NCBI RefSeq assembly: GCF_009730915.1
Contig: NC_052477.1
Span: forward strand, 3,188,611 to 3,252,610
Reading direction: 5' to 3'
Source: Dioscorea cayenensis subsp. rotundata
Lineage: Eukaryota; Streptophyta; Magnoliopsida; Dioscoreales; Dioscoreaceae
DNA: 64,000 nucleotides
Below, piece after piece: positions 12,549 to 25,794 of the stretch (its first letter is position 1; the number at the start of each line of letters is the position of its first letter). The position numbers and the translations under genes are program-made. Below the pieces are notes generated by a model, which was not told where the DNA came from, ran no database searches, and saw only the letters and a list, made by a program, of their open reading frames with translations.

Positions 12549-13703
12549 TAGGCATGTGATTTTGTAGGTTGCAATGATAAATATAAAGGAGAAGTGTTTT
12601 TATCCACCAAGCAAAAAAACATTTTGTTTCTAGACATGTGATTTTTTTTATGAACTGATTTTTCTGTACAAGGATTGTCAATGTAAAAGAGTTGCCTATG
12701 ATTCATCTGATGCAGTTAGCATTAACCTTGATTCTTGTACAGGAACTACTTCTAAATCTACATCATCTTGTTCAAGTCCTTGTTGTATGATGTACTTTTG
12801 AATTCAGACATGCAATTTTTTTTTTTTTCCAAATTTGAACTCTGATCTTCAGTTTCAACTTCTAATCAACAATTCTCTCATGACTCAACTTGAAGTTTTT
12901 AGGACATTGATGCTCTTATCTGATGGTTATATAGTTCAATATTTGTGTAATGTTGTTCCTTCACAAGTTACAAAATAGAATAATAAAGATGTGCAATTTA
13001 CTCATTTGATGATCACTCAATCTAAGAGTTGGAATAGATAAACCGAATCTAAAGTATGCTATGAAAATTTTCAACCTTTGATATTCCAAAAGAGCCTTGC
13101 AATTTTTAGATTAGCCTTGGTTTATCTAAGGAAAGTATAAGTATAGAACTTGCATCTTTGCATCAAAATCAAACTTGGAAACTCATGTCATTGGTTTGCA
13201 TTAGGTGTTCAAGTCAAAAAATAAAACCTAATAGTGCACGCAAGTGATAATGAATTTGAAGGGAATAGGAATTAAAAAAATATATATATAATACACTAAT
13301 TTGTTGACTGTTGGCATTGTAGCACTTAACTCTTAATTAATTGATCTACTTAATATTCCCTAATCCTGTTGTTGTTGCATTATTACAATCAATCCTTCTC
13401 CAAATTTTCAGAAGTCATACAAATGGACAGGTACACTAGATTCATCACATTGAAACTAAATTAGAAGCAAGATGCCAACTGATACCTTACCCAAAAGTAA
13501 AACATAATACCTATATATACATATTTGAAGATAAAACAATATGTCCACTCATGGATTACAAATGAAATGAACTCTGTTATTAAGAATTAGGTCTGTAGGG
13601 GCTAAAGAACTTAAAACTAATAGTATATTTTTGTTCATATGACTATCAAATCTATTTGGATTTTTTCTCTTTCGGCTGTATTTACATATGTATATATGTA
13701 TAC
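12549..13703. other. Spacer right of duplication block A
   Basis: Similarity to copy B stops here. A short Cys/Ser-rich open stretch (about 12669-12801) has an exon-like look but no recognisable family or start. The rest is AT-rich with no gene seen. Confidence 0.45.
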
Positions 13704-13995
13704 TCCCTCCGTTTTTTTTATGGAGCTCCTCTTTATTTTTTTTATTTGTTATTTTAAAAATTTTATGTATCATTAAATAATTTTTTTCAAATTTATTTTT
13801 TAATTTGATGTAGTTGTACAATTTTCAATAAATCATAATCAACTGAGCATTAAAATTATATAATCCACTTAGTTACGTTTTAAATAGGGGAAGTCTTGTA
13901 AAGCAATGGAATTTTTTTATAAAATTTAGATTGTCAATTAACTTCAACTGATTTTTTTTGTGAAATAGGTAAATTTAACAACTAAAAAACAGTTG
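13704..13995. mobile_element. Stowaway-type MITE, degenerate at one end
   Basis: The left end CTCCCTCCGT follows TA, the hallmark of Stowaway (mariner-related) MITEs. The interior matches the reverse complement of the element at 49394-49715, for example TTGTACAATTTTCAATAAAT and TTTTAAATAGGGG, so both are one family in opposite orientation. The right terminus has decayed to roughly AACAACTAAAAAACAGTTG, so the end coordinate is approximate. Confidence 0.65.
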
Positions 13996-14450
13996 CCACC
14001 CCATCTCCATAACATATAAATTTTTTCATGATATATTATATATTCTCATGCAGTATTCATTGCTAGGGACGGCTGCCGGAGGCAATCCTATTTTGCACAA
14101 CACCATAGCTTTTTTAAATACTCAAAACCATATCCCTTGCGAATGTTAATCATGTAGAATGGAGTGCAAGAATAAATGCCATTCTTATTTTTGTTTTATG
14201 ATGTTGATGAACAAAATTAATGGGAATATAGTGTTCATAATGACATGATGGTGCATGAGTAGAGTAGACGTATTCCTTATTTAATTAATTTATTTATTGT
14301 TCTGGAATGCTGATTTAGGGAAAATTGCCAAAAAAAAAATAATTGCATTATTTCATCTGCCAGCAACCTAAAATTTAAAAGATAAGTCTCAAATGGAGTT
14401 CAATAACATAATAAACTTGCAACAATAATAGGAAATTCATTGCCAGTGGT

Positions 14451-14974
14451 GGGGGTGGCAATAGTCTGTCCGGATCCATCGGCCCAGTTCTATCTTATTC
14501 TGAATAAAAAGAATTTGGACTTAAGTTTTGCAAATGCAGGCTGGGTTCGAACATTATTTGGTTGTCTAGATTTAAATCCGAGCAAAGTCTGAATATAAAA
14601 ATTCGGACCACCGAGCCATTTTACTCTTTAAAATTTTAAAAACCCACAATTTTAGACACACATGGTTTAAGCCCAATTTTCCAAAACTTTCAAACATATA
14701 TTGTTTTTCTTATTAAGAATTAGATTTTTGTATGATTTGAGTTGAGTTTTGTATTGTTGATGTTGTGCATTTAATGTGAATTAAATTATTATTTTTTGTA
14801 TAATTTAATATTTGAGTGAACTTAAATGTAGTTTATAGAATTTGGAAAAATTTAGACATTTGTAGTTTTAAAATAAACCAGGTTCAGGCCAAGTTTAGAC
14901 ACAAGTTTTTTTATTTATATTAATAGTTGTCTGAAATCCAGTTTTGTCCAGACCCAGATTTTTGCCACCCCTAG
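14451..14974. mobile_element. hAT-type MITE, about 524 bp
   Basis: The left end GGGGGTGGCAA is matched by the right end TTGCCACCCCTAG as an imperfect terminal inverted repeat of the TAGGGGTGGCAA type common in plant hAT elements. The inner arms also pair (CTGTCCGGATCC left; GTCCAGACCCAGA right). Flanking eight-base sites CCAGTGGT and ACAGTGGA agree at six positions. There is no transposase frame. Confidence 0.6.
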
Positions 14975-15384
14975 ACAGTGGATACCTCTTAATAACTCAT
15001 GTCAAATAAACCCTTCTAACTCTCAAATCCAAAACAAAGCTTTCACCTGCCTGGAACCTCGCAAAGTTTCAGTTGAAGAAAGTAAAAAAAAAAAAAGAAT
15101 ATGATGTCAAGAAGCAAATTCATTTATAGCTCAATCTAATAACCAAAAAGCATTTTTTTTTTTCCCAATCCTTTTGCAAACACAAAAAAAAGACATCAGA
15201 GAAAACCATTAAGATTTTCAAAGGCATCTGTAAAAAACCATCAAACCAAATATTTTTTATCCTTTTGCAACCGTCCCCACCTTGTAATCCTTATAAATAT
15301 ATATATTATAAATATTATAAAACTAAATACTAATAAATATAGGGGTTTTCAAATATTTTTATATATAATTAAGAAAATAATAGC
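14975..15384. other. AT-rich spacer, nothing recognised
   Basis: Short spacer before duplication block B with several A and T runs. No coding or repeat structure was seen. Confidence 0.5.
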
Positions 15385-15662
15385 AGTTTCACTTGCTTTT
15401 TAATTAAAATCCTTGACATAATTATTAATATTAAACAAATTTATATAAATAAAATATTAAAAAAAATCATTTTATCCCATAGTAAAATAGAATTGGAGGG
15501 GCCAACAAATAATTTTGATGAATGATGAAGGGCTGGAAAGTAATTTTATTATTTTCCAAGGTTTAAAAAGTAAAAAATGGCATAAAAATAAAAAAAATTT
15601 CCGAGTAGCTGGCTCACTCTTTCCCTCCCGTTCGGAGAGAGATCATTCGAAACACTGAAAAC

Positions 15663-15682
15663 TAGGGTTTCCATAAACCCTA
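15663..15682. promoter_or_regulatory. Telo-box pair in NUP93 5' leader (copy B)
   Basis: TAGGGTTT (15663-15670) and AAACCCTA (15675-15682) lie just upstream of the ATG at 15706, most likely in the 5' UTR. The pair is unchanged between the two copies despite many other changes nearby. Confidence 0.4.
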
Positions 15683-15705
15683 GAGCAGTACCATCCTCTT
15701 CATCA

Positions 15706-18700
15706 ATGGCCGGCGACGCCGACATGGCCGGCTGGACCGACCTTCTCCACACCTCCTCCAAGCTCCTTGAGCAGGCCGCTCCGTCCGCGCAGTTCCCCAC
15801 TCTCCAGGTCTCAATCCTTCGTTTCTCTCGTCCCTTTTGTACCTTTCTCAATCTACTTTGATTTTGAATCTTTTCTTGGGGTTTCAGAGAAATCTGGATC
15901 AGTTGGAGGTGCTATCGAAGAAGCTCAAAACCAAAACTCTACGGTCCGAGGCTCCAACTCAGTCCGTCGCGGCCACCAGGCATTATTATATGAGAAATTT
16001 TTCTGATCTTGCTGTTTTGAGTTGAATTAGTGCTGATGGTCATTGTCTTGGTTTGGTGTTTGTCCTGATTTTGAGTGGTTGGTTTGACAGGCTGCTTGCT
16101 CGGGAAGGATTGAGTGCTGAGCAGCTTGCGCGGGATCTCAAGTCTTTTGAAATTAAGGTTGTTTTTTCTGTGTGGTTTTCACTACTGGCATTGTCATTGT
16201 TGAATTTTTTTTTTCCTGAAATGAATTGTAGATTTGTTGAGGTCACTTAGCTTGGGTTTTGGTTTGCATTTGATGCATTTTCTCCTGCCGGTGAGGTCCA
16301 TTTGAAAGTTTTTAGGGCCTGAACTTTTAGGGGAGCAGGAAATGAATGAACAAAACTTTTCCCCTTTTTTTCCTGATGTTACTCTTTTATCTTCTGTCTT
16401 CTTTAGATCTTGTCAAGAGTTTGTATAATGACAATTGCTTTGGTTGATTGATGAATTTTCTAGTAATTCTGGCCTTCAGGAAGGAAGAGAGATATTGTTT
16501 CATTTTACCTACTAGAGTTAGCATGATGATTGTTGATTTATTTGATTATGGGCTAATCTGATCTTCTACACTGGTGTTGTTTTTCTACTTGTTCTTCTGA
16601 AGACAACTTATGAGGATGTTTTCCCATCTGAGGCAACAACTGTTGAGGAGTATTTGCAGCAGGTAAATATGGGTTCTTTCATTATACACTTTATCACTTT
16701 TGTGCACTTTATCAAATTACTTATATTCCTTCTGCCGCTTATTGAAGCTTTGTATATGATTTTTTGGCATCAATGCATGAAAATCATCTTTTTTGTTTTA
16801 TTTAGTTTTTCCCTGAAATATTGATAGGGTATTCAGTGTAGTCTCAAAACCTGAAACTTAGCTACTTGGGTTTCCTATTTTCCTTCCAGTTGCTGTGTGC
16901 TGCATGGTTTTTTCTTTCTTCCCTCCTTGTCAACAGTTAGACAAATGAAAAGAAGGCTATGATTTAATATATATTTAGTCCACAAAAACTGTATGAGAGG
17001 AGTAGTTGGTTTTTGTTCCATTCTGTTTACTTGTTGAAGTGGGTGTGCTAACAAATATTAAAGGCCAAAAGATGAATGATTTGACTTGTACAGATACCAT
17101 AGTTTTTATTCAATGTTGCAAATGACTTGGGATTTCCTTTGGGATATATTGAGTCTAGATGATGAAGGAACTTGGCATGTGTTGTTATGTTTCAAATTGT
17201 TGTGTTAATTGTTGGATCGATAATAATCTGTTAGAATCTGAAAGCTCCATGTAAAAAATTACAGCACCACTCATCTTTTCTGCACAACACAAATTTCTAT
17301 TCTGAATTTCAATTTTTTTTTTTTTTTGGTTGGGGCAATGTAACTAGCACATTTGGTAATAAATGATGCTACTGTTCTGATTTATGGGGTGTTATGTACT
17401 GAATTGAGTCAAATAACATTGCCATTAGTTTAAGATGCATTTGTTTAGTCATCAGAGGATTAACTATCTTATTTTAGCCAAAAATGGAACAAAATTGAAT
17501 AATCAACTTGAAACTTTTAAGCATGAACTTAAGGGATAACATAAAGTTGTCACAATTTGGGCAATGACTTGCTTATCGTACATGATACTTGCCTTTAAAT
17601 TTTCTATGTTCTTCAGTACCTGCCAGTATATGTGAATACCTTGTTTAATGCCTCATGAATTGCTCTATATACACTTTCAGGTTCATGAAATGGCAATGAT
17701 CTCATCTATTCAAGAAGCCCAACGGGACAATTTACGAAGCTATAATGATTACATGATGCAAGTTTTGGAGGTTAGCATCATAATTTGCTGGCTTTTCTTA
17801 GTTTTAGAGGTTCTAAATTTAATGATTATGTCTTTTAACTAATGGTTATTTTATTGCTGAGATGTTTTGTAAATGCCCTGATCTATCTTTGTATAATAAC
17901 CGTAAATTCTTGATTGCCTTCTTAAAATTCTCATACTTTTTAATGAGCATTTCCAACTGTCATAGCATTAGGAAGAAATTATATGGAATGAAATTGTAGT
18001 AGCAACCAAACAATATGGACTTACAATATGTCATAACCTTGAGCTGGCAGATAAACCAAATTCACTGGAATATATGGTACGCATGTGTGCCTGTGATGCT
18101 TGGGAATGAGCATCTCAACAGCAAATAAGTATGGTAATGGTTAGTTTCTAAGAATAAGCATGATGACATCCATCTCTTGAATTTTTTTTACCACCATTGT
18201 GTTAAGGAGCATGATCAAACCTTCACCCTGCTTTCTGTTTTGCTCGGTAAGATGCTTGAATCACTGCTTCTCACAGTCAGTCTTGTTGAATATAAAAGAA
18301 GATACATTTATTAATTAGATAAATAACTCGTTGAATGTATAATTAAATAACCTTATTACTTACAGATAATTTTGAATTTACTACACCCACTCTTGCTCTT
18401 AAGCATAAATTGTTGGCCATGAAATGATGCTATAATTGTTCTTGGGTTTTCATGATTATTAGGACTTTTCCTTGTGTGGCAATGTGAAATTAGAGGGTTT
18501 GATGGAAAATTCGAATGTATCATAGTGCGTTGTTGCCTTCTCTACATTAATATACTAATGGGGAACCCTAGATTGTTTAATTTCTGTACTTCATGCAGCC
18601 GCACCTTTTTGAAAAGTTTTAAATAACTTGGATCTGATACAGAAATTAGAATTCTATAAACTAATGGGTTCATGTTTTTTCTTTGATGTGGCAGATATTC

Positions 18701-21700
18701 ACCAGCCTATTTAGTTTTTCCTATTAAAATCATGATCTTAGTTCTTGATGCTGTTATCTTTGTGATATATTCCCTTGTGAGTTTGTGTTTTGTCATAGGA
18801 TGACTGGCAAAAAGAAAAGCGGGACTTCTTGCAAAGTTTAAGCCGCCTTTCTACATTACCCAGAACAAATAACAATTTGTTAAGCAGTGGGTTGGCTCGT
18901 AGTGGACAAATGTTGTCTCCAGCTTCTAGTTCTCAGGTCTCTTCAGGTCAATCAGCAATAAGCCTGATGCCTCTAGCTAACAGGCCTATCATCGAAAAGA
19001 AAGCTTCAGTTTATGCAGAGATTGTTAAAAATTTGAATGACACAAGGGGGCGGGGATTACCTTCTAATGTAAGTACTGACCTTCATTCCTAGATAATATT
19101 GCTTCTTGACAAATTTCATGATTACTTTGTTATTTTCTATGAGGATTGATACAGAAGTTTGATTAGTCATGATATAACCTGCAAATTTTGGTTCTTGATG
19201 ACTAATTGAGCTGCAATGTCTGCTGATTACTTTCAATTAATTTAATGGAGAGCATTATCTATTGAAGATATTGCTTAACGATCATGCTCCTTTGGTTAGC
19301 CCGCTACAGCTTTCAGGAGTACTTATGAAGGTATGGAGCTTGACACCTCTGGTGGGAAATCAGTTACCATGCAGAAAATCTGGCATTTGATTCAGGTAAT
19401 AAAAATTTTCACAAGTACTTGGAAAATCAAGTTTGATATTCCAGTATTGTCTCTTCTCTTCTGAAATTAGTGAAAAACGGATTCAATAGATGGAATTTAT
19501 TTTCCTCATGAGAATATCCTTTTTTTAAAATTAATCACCTCAAGTTCAATGTTTTTTTCTTCTCTCAGTCATTGGTTGGTGAAGAATCCACCATGGTTCA
19601 GCAGAATGTCTCAAGAAAAATGTCACTGGTAATAGGAGCAAGACACCACCTTGAGTGGGGACATGAGAAGTACATCTTGGATACCATCCAAAGCCATCCT
19701 GCACAGGTGACAAGCTTGAGGTTAATCATTCATTTGAGACTTATGCAAAATGAAGAATGGTTATCTGGTTCATTTTGTTAGAAAGCATGACAGAAACTTT
19801 GTGTTTTGTAGTCTTATTACTGAATTAACTGAATCAATTTGTGATACATTGCTCATTAAATTTGTAATTTCTTTTGTGAAGCCTCCATATTCCAAGTGGT
19901 GTACAAGTTTTTTAGTTAAAAGGCTGATTTATCATGGTCCATGCCAGTCTTTCTGTAGCTCATGTAGTAAAAATAGCTTCCATTTTTTTCTTCTATGGTG
20001 GCAATCTGTTTCTATATGGTATCTTGATGTCATGCGTTCTTGTTTTGCCAAGTTGTTGCCTATCTCAATTATTATAATCCATAACTATTTTTGTAGTTTC
20101 TGGATCCTATATCTACTTTAATTCTTTTATCTGATGTATAAATGTCTATCTTTCTAAATACATTTCATCACTATGTTTAGGCTGCTCTAGGTGGCGCTGT
20201 TGGCAATCTGCAAAAAATTCGGGCATTTCTCCGGGTTAGTGAGCTCAAATGGTCATGTTTCAAGGTTGCCTTTATAGCTTCTGAAATTTAAAATGTATTT
20301 TTTCATAAGGTTCGACTGAGGGATCATGGTGTCCTAGACTTTGATTCAGGCGATGCACGGAGGCAGCCACCAGTTGACACAACTTGGCAGCAGGTTTGTA
20401 ACTCTTGTTTCATTGGCTTCTGTTGCAAATCTTCATCACTCCAGCGTTGAGTATTGAATTGCTTTTTTAGCCTTTATTTTCATCAATACCATTCATATGA
20501 GGCTTGGACTTCAAATATTATTTCTTGTAAACCTATACTCGGTGGTTATAGGCGATATGTTTGGATTTCCACAATTGCCCATAGCAATATATTGGGTGCA
20601 TCTTGCAATTGACTGTCATTACTGTACTTCATTTTATTCCAAGGCCCTGTGATTGTATGGCTATTTGCATTTGTGATATTATTAAGTAGTCTCTTGGTAA
20701 TATGGAATTCTGTTTCTGCATTCTTTTCAGCTTATTTGATAATTTATAATACGGTTTGGTTGGTTGAGCTCTGTGATCATGAATATAGCAGAGCTTTCAT
20801 ATCCTCATTATATTCTGTGTGGATGCCTTTCAACAGATTTTACCTAAACAAGGGACTGATCATTTGTTAATTATGATGAACAGATATATTATTGCTTAAG
20901 AACTGGATATTATGATGAGGCAAGGTTTGTTGCTCAATCCTCTCGTGTTGCTCACCAGTTTGCTCCTCAGGTAAATAATTTCAATGATTTTTTAAGCCGC
21001 CCTATCCCCTCAGATGCATATACTTCTTAATAATGGTTTGTTGAACATCTCATTGACAGCTTGCAGAGTGGATAACAACTGGAGGCTTGGTGTCATCAGA
21101 GACTGCTGTTGCCGCATCAGAAGAATGTGAGAAAATGCTGCGAATGGGTGATCGAGCTGGGCGGCCTGGTTATGATAGGAAGAAGCTACTGCTTTATGCT
21201 ATAATTTCTGGTTGTCGGCATCAAATTGATCGGCTGCTCAAAGATCTACCCACGCTTTTCAATACTATTGAAGATTTCTTGTGGTTCAAACTTTCATCAG
21301 TACGTGATAGTTCTAGTGGAGCCACCTCTCTTGTTCTAAGTGAAGGTTTAGTACCCTACAGTCTCGATGATCTCCAGGGTTACTTGAACAAATTTGAGCC
21401 ATCATACTACACAAAAAATGGAAAAGATCCCTTGGTTTATCCATATGTTTTACTTCTGAGTATTCAGTTAGTTCCTGCAGTCTTATATTTGTCCAAGGAA
21501 ATAGGTGATGAAGGATACAATGTTGATGCTGTACATATTGCAATTGTTTTAGCAGACAAGGGCATTCTTTCTGATGGTGCTGGCGCTAGCCAAAAAATAG
21601 GAATAATGGATGCTTGTGCTGAAACAGCTAGCATAATACGACAATATGGTTCAGTCTATCTGCGACATGGTAATCTTGAGCTTGCTCTAGAATATTATGC

Positions 21701-24700
21701 GCAAGCTGCTGCCGCCATGGGTGGTGGAGAGTTGTCATGGATTGGACGTGGTAATGTCGATCAGCAAAGACAACGGAATTTGATGATGAAGCAACTTCTG
21801 ACAGAGATTTTGTTACGTGATGGTGGTATACTACTGTTGCTTGGTTCGCGAGGTGCTGGAGAAGAAGGTGCTCTCAGAAAGTACTTCATGGACTGGAAAA
21901 CTCAGCAGCAGTTCTTACTTGAAGCTGCTCATAAGTGTCAAGAATCTGGGCTATATGATAAAGTGAGTTCTCAGTCATTTTGAGGCTAATGTTCTTTGAT
22001 CTTGTTCTGTAATTATTTCTGCTAATTGGTTTTGTTTCACTGACTTGCAACTGTAACTATGGACTTTCAAGCAACCCACTTAGTTCATCAACTTCAAATG
22101 ATCAACAGTCTAGATAGCCAACCATTCATGATGAGAATTATCTGAAGTTCCTTACTGATAAGAGTACAACGGGGCATTGATGAAATAATAGGAATCTAGT
22201 CACTTCATTGTATGTGGCAATTGCATGTAGAAACTCTTGTTTGACTTTTATTTCTTCAGGTGATGAAAGTTACTTTTGGTGATGAAAGTTTCTTTTGATG
22301 AAAGTTACTACTGTATGGTTGCTCATACTGAAAACGCTATTTTTGTGGTTAAAAATAACTTTATTCACATTGAGCTTTGGACTTCTATTACCTCTAGTGA
22401 ATCAATATTGAATGGGTTGAGAGATGTTCTGAATTTGTAAAATATCAATTTGCAACCGTACAGTAGTACCAAATTGCTTGATTTAGGGTAAATTGCTTTG
22501 TCAGTGTATTTCAGGATTTTGCTTATACAGCCATTTTAGTTAAAAGTATGTATCAACTCACCAACGTTATCAAGCATGTGATAGTGATAATATTTGATGT
22601 TCAGGTGAAATGATCTTTGCACTGCCTCTTTTTAAGACAGTCAAGTAATGGAATGTCAATGATTGATCATGATACTATTGGAGATAATGGAATGGCTAAT
22701 TACTTAAATGCACACAACCTTATGCCCCCACATATACGGAATCTGCATCCTATACTTCAACCTTTTTATTGTCACTCTAGAATCTAGAGTTGCATTCTTA
22801 ATGTTGCTTTAGGTTATTTCAAGATTTCCGATCCTGTTTCCTTTTGCTGTTAAGATGGTATACTGAAAAATTACAAGTTGGATATGGAATAGGATCTTTT
22901 GTTCTTCAGGAAATACTTTAATTATGAAATATGAAAATTTAATATTATTAGAAAATTTTCAAGTTCATGAATTTATGTTTATGGACTATGTTACAGTTTG
23001 GAGTGGTCATATATCATGTTATGGGTTTAATGCATGTTTGGCTTGTGTGGGGCTAAGTATGCGGTCAGCTGAAATTTCTACAGGATCTCGATTTCATTCT
23101 ATGATTTTAACCAATGGACTGTTCAATGCATGTTTCTGAATCTATTATAAGATGCTGAGGCTACGTTTAATGATGAGGAAATTCTATGAATGATCTCATC
23201 ATTTTTTTTGTGAATACAAACTCTTTGCAGTCTATAGAAATTCACAAGAGGGTTGGAGCTTTTGCAATGGCATTAGAGACTATCAATAAATGTCTGTCAG
23301 AGGCCATCTGTGCTATGTTGCGGGGTACATTAGATGGTGAAAGTCAAACTGCTGGTTTAATTCATTCTGGCAATGATATATTGGATACATTCAAATATTC
23401 TTCTGAAGCTAGGTTTGTATTAAACAAATGCATTATTTTCTCCTAAGAATTTGTTATTGCTACATTATATTCTCTCTAAATGTTGATGATCCATGATCTT
23501 GGCAGCTATCTCGTCAGGACATCAGGGCATGCTGTATTGTACTTGTTTGCTTAAAGTCAACATATCTGAGAAAATTACTAGTGATCTTGGTTTCAGGCAA
23601 TTCCTAGGTGTAGATTGCTTCTCATATGCTTGTCTTTTGAAGTAATTTGTCCTTTTGGAATTGGAGCTTTTTACAATATAGTAAATGGATCTAGCTGTGT
23701 GATTCTTTTATTTGTACCATGTGATCTTGAACTTGCAAACAGGTTACACAAATGAAAAATACTCTATAAGACTAGTGACAATCCATCTGTTACAAATTCT
23801 TTTTCTTCTTGTGTCATTCAATGGATTTTTTTTACTTTACCAGTTTGATCTTCTTTAGTGAATTTTGTTCCAGATTTGTGTTTCTAATACTAATTTTCTC
23901 GAAGATGAACATGTCACTGTGGTACTCTGTTTTGACTTATTTTTCTCAGTGGAAGTATGTAGTCAAATGCAAATGATGGGCTTTTGTATTACCTGTTTGC
24001 TAATAAATCAAATTAGTAATTTAATAATTTCAAATTGTGGATACTGCAGTCAATATGCATTTGATAATGTATTATTTCAATATTCATTGGTGTCAGGGGT
24101 TTGTCTTTAATAATTTTTCTACTAACCTTGGTTATCGGTCCTCATCTACAGTCTTCAGGAGAAGGACCAAATCGGTGAACAGCAGATAGTATTAAGACAA
24201 CTGGAAGCGATTTTATTTGTCCACAACTTAGCGAGAGCTGGCCAGCATGTTGATGCTCTTAGGGAGATTTGCAAGCTCACTTTCCTTCCGTTAAATCCTC
24301 GTTCAACAGATGTTACAAATGATGCCTTTAGGAATCTCTCCCCCTATGTTCAAGCATGTGTCCCAGATCTTCTCAAAGCTGCTCTAACTTGTCTAGACAA
24401 TGTGACTGACACCGATGGAACACTTCGTGCCTTAAAGTCTAAGGTGTGTATTTTAATTCCTAAGTTCTACTTGGCACAATTTCATGCGTATAATATAATA
24501 AAAATTAACTGTACAACAAACCTGAATTGCCTGAGAAAATTTATAAATGCTACTGTTTTTTATGTTGGTATATATAATTTTGAACTGCCCAGGCTGGTTC
24601 CATAATAAAAGGCCTGTGATGTTGATACCATTTACTGAACTTCTTAGTTTGAACTCAGGCTTATACTTTGTATGCTCATTTACTTATGCTTAAATCAGAA

Positions 24701-24958
24701 GGAAATATTAGGAAATGGACATAGTGTGATACGTTGTGTAATGTTTTTCTAATCACACCTAATTTCCAGAGAGACGAAAAGATTATGACTCTCTCCTATT
24801 ATAATTATATACAAGGTAGAATTTCTCCATATTCGAACTTCATCACCTTTGACACATTGTTTTTTCTTGTTGTTCAACAGATAGCAAGCTTTGTAGCAAA
24901 CAACATGACAAGGAACTGGCCACATGACTTGTATGAAAAGGTTGCACAAAGCATATGA
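15706..24958 (+). CDS. NUP93: Nuclear pore complex protein NUP93 (864 aa, 15 exons)
   Basis: Plant NUP93 is a scaffold nucleoporin of the inner-ring subcomplex and acts at the nuclear envelope. Exons: 15706-15807, 15888-15979, 16091-16157, 16603-16662, 17681-17770, 18799-19068, 19300-19395, 19569-19706, 20181-20234, 20310-20393, 20884-20970, 21060-21962, 23231-23412, 24152-24443 and 24881-24958 (TGA). They sum to 2,595 nt, close to the family's usual length of about 860 aa. The N-terminus (MAGDADMAGWTDLLH), the EDVFPSEATTVEEYLQQ segment, the KEKRDFLQSLSRLS segment and the C-terminus RNWPHDLYEKVAQS fit the plant family, and most of the chain is the helical Nup93/NIC96 domain. Exon 12 alone carries 301 codons. 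Intron 2 appears to begin with GC (15980-15981), the only junction that keeps the conserved AATRLLAREG reading. The start is the first ATG after the leader telo-boxes. With the upstream copy dead, this is the only functional copy in the window. Confidence 0.95.
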
Positions 24959-25794
24959 TAAATTAGCATTGACTGCCGTCATGGATCAACGACAAACTAG
25001 TTTTTCAGACCACCACCACCTTATCACCTTTTTTTTGGTAAGTATCTGTATCTTCCATGAAATCCATACCTAAATTGTCTTGTAGTCTTCCCTGGATTTT
25101 GGGCCATGTTTCTGATGGTATGCTGACTTCAATTGCATGCTCATGTATGGAACTACAATTATAATTTTAGTTGAAGTTTTGCTTCTTGAGTTTTCTTCTC
25201 TTGAGAAAGTTTGGAAGCTAATTTGATAAGATTACTTGTTATAAATGGAATTGAAAATGTTTTTATTTTTTTTTATTTTTTTATTTCTCAATATATTAGA
25301 GCTTTAAAGATTATCATCTCTTTTCAGAGTCCCTATGATTGCATTAGTGATGCAATATATACTTCAAATGTCCAACTTGGCCAGGGCTCTTAACTGCTTC
25401 TTGTTGCTTGTAATCTGTTTTTCTTCTATCATACCAACTCATATTCTCTATTGTTCATTGATTATGATAGGTGTGCTTTTCTTTATTACATCTTGCTAAT
25501 ATTTTTACATATATGCCCCTGGAAAATCTCATTATTTGCTCAATCATCTTTTAGATGAGATAAGCAAACTAAATCAGAAAAGTCAAGAACTGTAGGCTTT
25601 TTTTTTTTTAATATATATTTGGAAGGTTATAGTTATTTTTTTTATATTTTTATTAAACACAAATTCTCCATTGTTGATGCATTTATGCATAGGAAAATTG
25701 TTTGTTCTCTTGGCCAATCACAAGTCTGCCTTTCAAAAAAGAACTGAAAGAGATTTGTGGATTACTGACATTTGAATTTCCCAACTCCTTTTTC
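24959..25794 (+). other. Intergenic, shared with copy A
   Basis: Non-coding sequence downstream of NUP93 that aligns with 8237-9059. No gene is seen. Confidence 0.6.

Noticed and set aside
15767-16006. 79-aa frame overlapping NUP93 exons 1-2, also present at 3646
   Set aside because: It reads through exon 1 in another frame and through intron 1; the true frame is fixed by protein conservation.
19750-20121. 123-aa open frame inside NUP93
   Set aside because: It lies in intron 8, is hydrophobic from T-richness and has no domain.
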